A stretch of DNA of 64,000 nt from an uncultured Sphingobacteriales bacterium (GTDB lineage: Bacteria > Bacteroidota > Bacteroidia > Chitinophagales > Chitinophagaceae), in the NCBI GenBank assembly GCA_937991535.1, contig CALKHN010000051.1, positions 62,001 through 126,000 of the forward strand, given 5' to 3'. Every line of letters starts with the position of its first letter. Positions within the stretch are counted from its first letter, which is position 1. Below are positions 8,185-15,638 of this stretch, one piece after another. The notes beneath the pieces are model-generated. The model searched no databases and was not told the origin of the DNA. It saw only the letters and a program-made list of their open reading frames with translations. A program made the position numbers and the translations under genes.

Positions 8185-10332
8185 TTAATTTACTACTATT
8201 TCACTCACGAATACCCATCCGGCACTTCCTTTGCCATTGTGCCATGAGGGGAGTGAAGCAACGGGATAAAGTATAATCTTCAGGCAGCGCACTTCGCCTG
8301 TTATTAACTGAATATTTTCCTGTAAGGATTTTGCAGGCTCGTTTTTTTGGGGTATCCGGGGAGACAGCTTACCCAGTAATTGCATATGGCCTTCATCCAT
8401 TCCGCCCCACACTTCTATTTTCGCAGGCGGGAAAATATGGCCGCCCGTATTTTGCAGCATTTGCAACAAAACATTTTTTGGACTTACCGCTTCATTAAAA
8501 AATAAATAATATGCGGCTTCATTTTTTTGATAGCCCAGCCATTCTCCGTTAGAAAAATTGGCAAAGTCGCCTAATGTGCCGTCGGTAAGCAGTGCCGGTG
8601 TTTCTGCACTGTATTTTGGATCGGGTCTGGTAATGAAGGATATAGAATCGGGTGTAAGTCCCTGTTTAATAAAAGCACCCTGCACCGGAGTGCTTCCATA
8701 CCATCCTTTTTTATAAGCTTTCGCTATTAGTGTAACGCTTTGGTCAATGGCAATGGGTTCGGTATACAACTTTCCACTCAGACTGTCCGGCTGTGTTCCA
8801 TCTAAAGTATACCGTATATCCACACCTTTAAAGGGATGCCTGATTTCCAGCATGGTAGTTTTATTAAAAATGCCCTGTGGTGTTTTTATGACGGGGGGGC
8901 TCAGCGCTATGATCACGTCGCCCTTATCAATGTAGCCTGTTTCGATATAAACATTTGAAAATTTCTTTTTAATCGGTTGCAATTGCGGGCTGTCAATTTT
9001 GGTATCCCATATAAATACAGATTCCAGCTCGGGCAGGGGCAAAATTTTTGCCAACGCAGCAGCGGTAACAGTGGTGCCGGAAAGCGTTATTTCCCGCAAT
9101 TTTTGCAATGAGCTTATTTGTTCCACTCCTTTATCGGTAACATCGGTATAATTGAGATTCAGCTTTTGCAGGTTAACCAATTGCTTAATCACTTTCATAT
9201 CTTCATCCTTAACAGGGAGACGCGAAAGGTTCAATTCAACGATCTGTTGCTTTACAGATAGAAGTTCTTCCAGCGATTTGGTGGAAAATATATTGCGGCC
9301 ATATAAATTAACAGAAAGTGCCGGTGAATTTTTCCCCAGCGGCACAACTACGCGGTAGTTGTTGTTTAAAGCAAGTACTTTCTGTTCATCGGCTGCGTCA
9401 AAATCATACACGGGCTCAGCGGTATTTTCCTCAGCCTGTAAATAATTGGTAGCCAGCAGGCGGAATGAATCCTGCTCCGGCAGGCTGAATAATTTACTTT
9501 CCGTTACAGCGCCTGATTTGATCCATGCGTACAACAGCGAAGATTCGGCTTCCGTTAATTGTGGCTTGGAAGCCGGTGGCATATGCTTTTTATCGTTTTC
9601 AGGCAAGTGCAGGCGCCGTATCAATAAGCTCGAGTCTGGCAGACCAGGTATGAATAAAGGTCCTGATTTACCGCCTGTCAAAACGCCTTTCAGGTTTTCG
9701 AGCAATAATTCACCTTTCAGTTTTGAAGTGCTGTGGCAACTTGTGCATTTGCTTTCAAGAATGGGTTGTATTACATCGGCAAATACAACCGCTTTTTCGG
9801 GAGGCACAAATTCTTTCTGTTGCTTTAAAACAGGGGCCAGCACATAATCTACCCCATGCGTTAAATTGGCGCCCCAATGCCCTGTTACTATGATAGCAAA
9901 AGCAGCGGCGACCGTAAAAAATTTTGTGAATGAAATATGTTTAACCAAAAAGTCGTGATACGAATAGAAAAGAAAGCCCAGTATGGCGATACTAACCCCA
10001 CCCCATTTGTGCAAGAGCAGAAGTTCGCCCCCGCCCACATCTTCCAGTGATAAAAGCATTCCCAGAATAGCTGTAACTGCTGCCGATAAAGCCGCTACAA
10101 GCCGCAACAGGGTGAGCCATTCATTTTCTGCACCTTTACCAGCAGGAATCCACATCGTAAAAAAAGAGATCAGCAATAATACGATAGGAAAATGGAGAAA
10201 CATGGGGTGCAGCCTGCCCGCTACCGCGAGCCAGTTGGGTATGTGCAAAAAGCTTTCAAATACAACTAAAAAAAGAAGAAAGACCATACTGCCAAATAGT
10301 ACCCCGCCGCCGATTCTTTTAACTGTTTGCAT
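8185..10332 (-). CDS. Mosaic membrane cytochrome: TM region + planctomycete-type cytochrome c + LRR + chitobiase-like domain
   Basis: A 715-residue modular protein. Residues 1-155 hold about four TM helices (DUF2231-like; opening MQTVKRIGGGVLFGS). A planctomycete-type cytochrome c domain follows with one CxxCH (CTSCH, about residue 196) and a distal KHMPP methionine. Residues 330-440 contain leucine-rich repeats with the LQKLNLNYTDVTDKGVEQI pattern. Residues 478-560 resemble the chitobiase/hexosaminidase C-terminal sandwich (IRYTLDGTQPDS), and the C-terminus looks like a galactose-binding-type beta sandwich. The soluble part is expected in the periplasm. The heme and the carbohydrate-type domains suggest electron transfer coupled to binding of an organic substrate, which is inference. 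It is the last gene of the leftward PSD1/DUF1501 cluster. Confidence 0.8.
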   Translation of the reverse strand: MQTVKRIGGGVLFGSMVFLLFLVVFESFLHIPNWLAVAGRLHPMFLHFPIVLLLISFFTMWIPAGKGAENEWLTLLRLVAALSAAVTAILGMLLSLEDVGGGELLLLHKWGGVSIAILGFLFYSYHDFLVKHISFTKFFTVAAAFAIIVTGHWGANLTHGVDYVLAPVLKQQKEFVPPEKAVVFADVIQPILESKCTSCHSTSKLKGELLLENLKGVLTGGKSGPLFIPGLPDSSLLIRRLHLPENDKKHMPPASKPQLTEAESSLLYAWIKSGAVTESKLFSLPEQDSFRLLATNYLQAEENTAEPVYDFDAADEQKVLALNNNYRVVVPLGKNSPALSVNLYGRNIFSTKSLEELLSVKQQIVELNLSRLPVKDEDMKVIKQLVNLQKLNLNYTDVTDKGVEQISSLQKLREITLSGTTVTAAALAKILPLPELESVFIWDTKIDSPQLQPIKKKFSNVYIETGYIDKGDVIIALSPPVIKTPQGIFNKTTMLEIRHPFKGVDIRYTLDGTQPDSLSGKLYTEPIAIDQSVTLIAKAYKKGWYGSTPVQGAFIKQGLTPDSISFITRPDPKYSAETPALLTDGTLGDFANFSNGEWLGYQKNEAAYYLFFNEAVSPKNVLLQMLQNTGGHIFPPAKIEVWGGMDEGHMQLLGKLSPRIPQKNEPAKSLQENIQLITGEVRCLKIILYPVASLPSWHNGKGSAGWVFVSEIVVN

Positions 10333-10390
10333 CTATGTTGCTGTGATTTTAATAATCGTTGTATAATGTAAAAAGCAGTTTATTTTTTGG

Positions 10391-10440
10391 GGGCTATCAG
10401 CAGTTAGCTATCAGCTATGAGCTATCAGCTATCAGCTTTG
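10391..10440. repeat. GCTATCAG-family short tandem repeat
   Basis: A run of near-identical words built on GCTATCAGC, in the spacer between the mosaic cytochrome gene and the beta-propeller gene. The word matches the tract at 1957-1992 and, in variant form, 40160-40333. The rest of the spacer (10441-10570) is pyrimidine-rich TCAC words plus a perfect palindrome. Confidence 0.8.
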
Positions 10441-10498
10441 CTGCCCTGTGGACTGACCGCGGTTTTCTCACTTCACCCATTTTCACATCTTCACTGCC

Positions 10499-10534
10499 CC
10501 GCTGACTGATCCGCCGCGGCGGATCAGTCAGCGG
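10499..10534. repeat. Perfect 36-bp GC-rich palindrome (REP-like)
   Basis: Two 18-base arms meet with no spacer, centred on CCGCGG. The central 16 bases, GATCCGCCGCGGCGGA, recur at 49188-49204 just before the repeats that flank the restriction operon. The element can form a strong hairpin in either strand. No T-run follows on the minus strand, so it is not a standard terminator. It resembles REP-type extragenic palindromes. Confidence 0.85.
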
Positions 10535-10571
10535 TTTTCAGCTCTCAGCCCTCACCACCTCTCACTTACCC

Positions 10572-11597
10572 TCACACCCTGCTAAACTTATAGGGGTATA
10601 CTTTATTTGATGCCCACTGTGCCACATAAATGCTTCCTTCATCATCTATACACACATCGTGCGGATGAACAAATATTTTTTCCGTTTGCGACATGGGCTG
10701 AAGTTTTCCATCTTTATAAACCGGTTCTGATCCGCCGATATTGGAAACCACTTTGTTGTTTTTATCTAATATGGTTACAAAGCCTGTTCCCGGTGCATTT
10801 AAATCGGGAGAACGCAACACCGCCGCATACAGGTGGTCGCCATGTATAACCGGCCGGCAAACGCAGGCTCCCGGCAATTCAATTATTTCGATCAGCTTTC
10901 CATCCATTGAAAACCTTTTGAAACAGTTGCGTGTACGGTCTGTGATAAGCAAAGAAGGTGTTCCCTGCCTCCTGTCAACCGTAATCCCATGCGCGTTATC
11001 CAGATTGGCTGTAGTCTCTCCCTTACCGCCAAAGAAATGCTTCAATTTTCCTTTTTCATCATAATGCAGGATGTACTGTGAGCCGTAGCCATCAGCAATA
11101 TAAAAATCACCGTTGTCTAACACGGTTGTTTCTGTAGGAACGAATGCTTCCTTCTTTTCATATACGCCGGTTTCCTGCGGATAATTTATCGTTAGTAAGA
11201 TCTTGCCATCTATTGTGGTTTTATATACCTGGTGCTTATTGGTATCGGTTATAAATAAATATTCTTCTCCGCCGGCACGTTGTAATGTAAGCCCGTGTGC
11301 TCCCGGGAATTCATGCCCCCAGCTTCCTTTTAGCCTGCCCGATTTATTGTAAATAAGAATATTGTTCTTGGTTTCATTTGTAAGCAAAATGATACGTCCT
11401 TTTTTATCCTGTATCATTTCGTGACAATCCTTTACAGGATATTTTTCGGGGTTTAAGGCGCCCCATTTTACGTTCATACGGTAGCGCATATCATTGTGCC
11501 CGTATATGGGATCGTTTTTTCCGGCAAACATATCTTTGGTAATGGTTACAGCACCTGCTGCTAATCCTGCGTTTTTTAAAAACTTCCTTCTGTTCAT
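10572..11597 (-). CDS. Tat-exported NHL/6-bladed beta-propeller protein
   Basis: A 341-residue secreted protein. It begins with a twin-arginine signal (MNRRKFLKNAGLAAGA). The rest consists of repeated beta-propeller blades of NHL type, such as GAHGLTLQRAGGEEYLFITD, DNGDFYIADGYGSQYI and a terminal HPHDVCIDDEGSIYVAQW. Such proteins accompany DUF1501/PSD1 genes in planctomycete-type clusters, where they are thought to act in the periplasm as binding or catalytic propellers. No catalytic residues can be assigned here. It lies 59 bp downstream of the DUF1501 gene, which also carries a Tat signal, supporting co-export. Confidence 0.88.
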   Translation of the reverse strand: MNRRKFLKNAGLAAGAVTITKDMFAGKNDPIYGHNDMRYRMNVKWGALNPEKYPVKDCHEMIQDKKGRIILLTNETKNNILIYNKSGRLKGSWGHEFPGAHGLTLQRAGGEEYLFITDTNKHQVYKTTIDGKILLTINYPQETGVYEKKEAFVPTETTVLDNGDFYIADGYGSQYILHYDEKGKLKHFFGGKGETTANLDNAHGITVDRRQGTPSLLITDRTRNCFKRFSMDGKLIEIIELPGACVCRPVIHGDHLYAAVLRSPDLNAPGTGFVTILDKNNKVVSNIGGSEPVYKDGKLQPMSQTEKIFVHPHDVCIDDEGSIYVAQWASNKVYPYKFSRV

Positions 11598-11656
11598 AAA
11601 GAATCGTTGTAATAAATATTAATTGTGGAGAAATGGATTGGAGAAATGGATTATTA

Positions 11657-13111
11657 TTATGTAATGATATCTTTTACTACGGTGCCTGAAACGTCTGTTA
11701 GCCTGTACCGCCTTCCCTGGAAGCGGTAAGTGAGTTTTTCATGATCAAAGCCCAGCTGGTTTAAAATGGTAGCATGAAAATCGTTTATATGCACAGGATT
11801 CTTAACGATATTGTATCCAAATTCATCCGTTTCACCATATACCATCCCGGGTTTAATACCGCCGCCTGCCATCCAAATGCTAAAGCAACGGGGGTGATGG
11901 TCTCTCCCATAATTTTCTTCACTCATAGCACCCTGGCAGTAATTCGTTCTGCCAAATTCGCCGCCCCATATCACCAAAGTTTCATCTAACAATCCTCTTT
12001 GTTTCAGGTCTGTAATCAATGCGGCAGATGGCTGATCAACATCTCTGGCCTGCCCCCTCATTTCGTTGGGAAGATTACCATGCTGATCCCAGCCCTGGTG
12101 ATACAATTGTATAAAGCGAACGCCGTTTTCCGACAGTTTGCGTGCCAGCAGGCAATTGGCAGCATAAGTGCCGGGCACCAGGCATTCCGATCCATAGAGT
12201 TTTACGATGTCATCCGATTCCTTTGATACATCCATGATCTCGGGTACTGCCGTCTGCATCCTGTATGCCATCTCATATTGCTGTATCTTGGTAGCAATTT
12301 CGGGATCGCCAAAGTTTTTGAGCTGTATCTCATTGAGCGCTGCAACCTTGTCTAACATTTTACGACGGGCTTCCCGGTCCATACCGTCGGGATCCTGTAA
12401 ATACAGGATTGGATTTTCGCCACTGCTGAACTGAACACCCTGGTGAATGGAATCTAAAAATCCATTCGACCATAGTTTGGAATATACGCCCTGCCCGTTT
12501 CCTTTACCGCGTGACAACAATACACAAAATGCAGGGAGATTTTTATTTTCCGTACCCAATCCATAGCTCACCCACGAACCCATGCTGGGACGGTTACCCT
12601 GCTGCGCGCCTGTTTGAAAAAAAGTTAAAGCGGGATCGTGGTTGATGGCTTCGGTATGCAGAGATCTTACGATACACAGATCATCTACGATCTTAGCCAT
12701 GTGCGGGAATATTTCGCTTACCCACGCGCCGGATTGTCCATGCTGGTTAAATTTATAGTAAGAGCCCACCAGCGGAAATGATTTCTGTCCGGAGGTCATG
12801 CCCGTTAAGCGCTGACCCTGCCGTATGGATTCAGGAAGATCCTGCCCCATCATTTTATTGAGCGTAGGCTTGTAGTCGAATGTTTCTAATTGCGATGGCG
12901 CGCCATTTTGAAACAGGTAAATAACCCTTTTTGCCTTTGGAGCAAAATGGGGGATGCCGGGTATAAATCCAGCCTCCTCTTCCGCAGATCCTTCGAACAA
13001 GCCCGGAATAAGCAGCGAACCCAGGGCGGCGCTGCCCAGCCCAATGCTCATACGCGATAAAAATTTGCGACGGTTAATATTTAACCCGTGTTGTAATAAT
13101 TCTTTATTCAT
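11657..13111 (-). CDS. DUF1501 domain-containing protein, Tat-exported
   Basis: A 484-residue DUF1501 protein, a family with an alkaline-phosphatase/sulfatase-like fold. The N-terminus has a twin-arginine motif (NRRKFLSRMSIGLGSAALG). Conserved family features include RVIYLFQNGAPSQLETFDYKP near residue 62, the HTEAINHDPALTFFQTG segment, FIQLYHQGWDQHG, and the C-terminal GRDHHPRCFSIWMAGGG with its Asp/His residues that would serve as metal ligands. Length is typical. It begins 6 bp after the stop of the PSD1 gene at 13118-15439, and the PSD1-DUF1501 pairing is a classic conserved gene neighbourhood. The activity of DUF1501 is not established. Confidence 0.93.
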   Translation of the reverse strand: MNKELLQHGLNINRRKFLSRMSIGLGSAALGSLLIPGLFEGSAEEEAGFIPGIPHFAPKAKRVIYLFQNGAPSQLETFDYKPTLNKMMGQDLPESIRQGQRLTGMTSGQKSFPLVGSYYKFNQHGQSGAWVSEIFPHMAKIVDDLCIVRSLHTEAINHDPALTFFQTGAQQGNRPSMGSWVSYGLGTENKNLPAFCVLLSRGKGNGQGVYSKLWSNGFLDSIHQGVQFSSGENPILYLQDPDGMDREARRKMLDKVAALNEIQLKNFGDPEIATKIQQYEMAYRMQTAVPEIMDVSKESDDIVKLYGSECLVPGTYAANCLLARKLSENGVRFIQLYHQGWDQHGNLPNEMRGQARDVDQPSAALITDLKQRGLLDETLVIWGGEFGRTNYCQGAMSEENYGRDHHPRCFSIWMAGGGIKPGMVYGETDEFGYNIVKNPVHINDFHATILNQLGFDHEKLTYRFQGRRYRLTDVSGTVVKDIIT

Positions 13112-13117
13112 CGCACT

Positions 13118-15439
13118 TTAGGTTTTTGTAATTGCTTCATCCATATTGTATATTACCTGTACCAGCCGGGCAAGAGCGGCTACTTCAGGCGCCGGATTAC
13201 TCTTCATTTTGTATTCTCCTACTTTTGTAACCTTTGTTATGGCTTCGGGGTTGCCTTTAAAATAAGCCTCCTGCTCATTTAGATACTGCAGTAAAATATC
13301 ATGCTCCTGTTTATCCGGATGCCGGTTAATGATGCGTAAAAAAGCCTCGGTAACGGCTGCTTCAGGTTTTTCTTTGTTTTGTGTTAAATGATCCGCCAGC
13401 GCCACCGATGCTTCCAGGATAGTGGGATCATTCATCATGATCAATGCCTGGAGGGGGGTGTTGGTCCTTGATCTCTTTACTTCGCACTGATCGCGGTTGC
13501 TGGCGTCGAAGATCATCATGGAGGGTGGCGGAACGGTTCGTTTGATAAAAGTATATATACCTCTCCTGTATAGTTTATCGCCGTGATCCTGCTTATAGGT
13601 GGCCAATGCGCCTCTGCCCGATGTAGCCAGTTCCCATAATCCGGGTGGCTGATAAGGTTTAACACTGGGTCCGCCTATGATGGGTTGTAACAGGCCGCTG
13701 CTTGACAGGGCCATATCCCGGATCATTTCGGCGTTCATGCGAATACGGGGTGCATAAGACAAATAAATATTCTGCGGATCGGCCTTTAATTTTTCGGGCG
13801 ATATGACTGATGATTGCCGGTAAGTAGCCGACATGTATATTTGTTTAACCAGTCTTTTAATATCCCACCCGTTTTCGCGGAAATCCACTGCCAGCCAGTC
13901 TAACAATTTAGGATTGGTAGGCAGGTCTCCCTGCATACCAAAATCGTTGGCCGATTTTACAATACCTCTTCCAAAAATTTCCTGCCATACCCGGTTTACA
14001 AAAACCCGTGCGGTAAGCGGGTGTTTGGCGTCAAAAAGCCATTCAGACAAGCCCAGGCGATTTTCCGGAAGGTTGGAAGGGAAGGCCATAATGGATTTGG
14101 GTGTACCGGGTTCTACCTCCTCCGCATGCTGATCGTATACGCCCCTTGAAAGAACATATGTTTTTCGAACCGTATCCAAATCCTTCATTACCGATACCTG
14201 TAATCCCGCCGTATCTGTACTGGTAATAAAATTGAGGACTCCCTGCAGATCTTCCTGGGTAATATCCATCCTGGGATTTTTGGCATAAGTATCACTTCCG
14301 CCAACCGTGGATTCCAATCCCACTTCTTTAGTACTGTTGAAAAAGGCGGAAAGCTGGAAAAAATCTTTTTGCGAAACAGGGTCATATTTATGATCGTGGC
14401 ATTTGGCGCATTCAATGGTCATGCCCAGTATTGCAGTGCCCAGGGTATTGGTTCTGTCTACCACGTATTCCACGCGGTATTCTTCATCAATAACACCGCC
14501 TTCATCGGTGATTTTATGGTTGCGGTTAAAGCCTGTTGCCAGTATCTGCTCTTTTGTAGCATCGGGCATTAAATCACCTGCCAGTTGCCAGGTAATGAAC
14601 TTATCATATGATAGGTTTTCATTAAAAGCGTGGATCACCCAGTCGCGCCAGGGCCATTGCGACCTGTAATTGTCATCCTGATAACCATGCGAGTCGGCAT
14701 ACCTTGCCGCGTCTAACCACGGGATGGCCATTCTTTCTCCATATGAAGGCTGCTGTAATAAAGCGTCAATCATTTTTTCATAAGCGTTGGGATCAGTGCT
14801 TTTTACAAAGCTGTCTATCATACCAGGTGTTGGGGGAAGCCCGGTTATATCCAGGGCAATGCGTCTCAGCAATCTTTCTTTGTCTGCTTCTTCATTGGGG
14901 GTAAGTCCGTGTTCTTCCATCTTGCTCAAAACGAAATGGTCAATTTCATTTTTTGGCCAGGTTTTATCTTTTATTCCGGGAAGCGGTGATTTTTGGGGAG
15001 TCACAAAAGCCCAGTGGGGCTCATATTTGGCGCCTTCTTCAATCCATTTTTTTATGATGATAACTTCCTCGCCGGTAAGGGTAGGCAAATTGCTTGAAGC
15101 AGGCGGCATCATAATGGAAGTATCGGTAGTGGATACACGGATATAAAGCTCAGATAAACCGGGCTTTCCGGGTACAATGGCATGTGCTTTGGGATTGTCT
15201 TTTAAGGCTTTGTACGCCTCTTCTTCAATATCCAGCCGCAGACCGGCTTCGCGCTTATTGGCATCTGGTCCATGGCAGGCATAACATTTGTCGGACAGAA
15301 TAGGACGTACCTGGAAATTATAACTGACTGTTTCAGCACCAGCATCCTTGTTTTCTTTTTCGCCGGAAAAGTAAATGAAACTGAATAGCATTGCTGCCCC
15401 AATCAAACAAATTAAAGCAACTATATAAAACTTTTTCAT
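13118..15439 (-). CDS. PSD1-type protein (cytochrome c + DUF1549 + DUF1553), copy A
   Basis: A 773-residue exported cytochrome of the PSD1 family. A signal anchor spans residues 5-25. The planctomycete cytochrome c domain has C52-Y-A-C55-H56 and the distal MMPPASSNLP segment. DUF1549 follows with DHFVLSKMEEHGL and ITGLPPTP, and a second CxxCH-like motif (CAKCHDHKYDP) near residue 349. DUF1553 closes the protein (LTARVFVNRVWQEIFGRG, then RTNTPLQALIMMNDP). It would act in the periplasm, probably passing electrons from a substrate to a respiratory chain; the substrate is unknown. It is directly downstream of a paralog (15639-17948), with which it shares long DNA stretches without a mismatch. Confidence 0.93.
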   Translation of the reverse strand: MKKFYIVALICLIGAAMLFSFIYFSGEKENKDAGAETVSYNFQVRPILSDKCYACHGPDANKREAGLRLDIEEEAYKALKDNPKAHAIVPGKPGLSELYIRVSTTDTSIMMPPASSNLPTLTGEEVIIIKKWIEEGAKYEPHWAFVTPQKSPLPGIKDKTWPKNEIDHFVLSKMEEHGLTPNEEADKERLLRRIALDITGLPPTPGMIDSFVKSTDPNAYEKMIDALLQQPSYGERMAIPWLDAARYADSHGYQDDNYRSQWPWRDWVIHAFNENLSYDKFITWQLAGDLMPDATKEQILATGFNRNHKITDEGGVIDEEYRVEYVVDRTNTLGTAILGMTIECAKCHDHKYDPVSQKDFFQLSAFFNSTKEVGLESTVGGSDTYAKNPRMDITQEDLQGVLNFITSTDTAGLQVSVMKDLDTVRKTYVLSRGVYDQHAEEVEPGTPKSIMAFPSNLPENRLGLSEWLFDAKHPLTARVFVNRVWQEIFGRGIVKSANDFGMQGDLPTNPKLLDWLAVDFRENGWDIKRLVKQIYMSATYRQSSVISPEKLKADPQNIYLSYAPRIRMNAEMIRDMALSSSGLLQPIIGGPSVKPYQPPGLWELATSGRGALATYKQDHGDKLYRRGIYTFIKRTVPPPSMMIFDASNRDQCEVKRSRTNTPLQALIMMNDPTILEASVALADHLTQNKEKPEAAVTEAFLRIINRHPDKQEHDILLQYLNEQEAYFKGNPEAITKVTKVGEYKMKSNPAPEVAALARLVQVIYNMDEAITKT

Positions 15440-15638
15440 ATTGCAAGTTTAACAACCGGGTTTCCAAAGTTGTTTAAGGATTACTTAATTACCGGTACTC
15501 CTTATTAATATTGTTTAAGGATGAAAAATTATTATAGTGCTTTACTAAGTATGACTAAAGTTAAAGAATCTTACTATATTATCATGTTTTTTAAATAGCT
15601 TATGGTTATTTTGAATGGTATTGTAAAAATAACTTATA

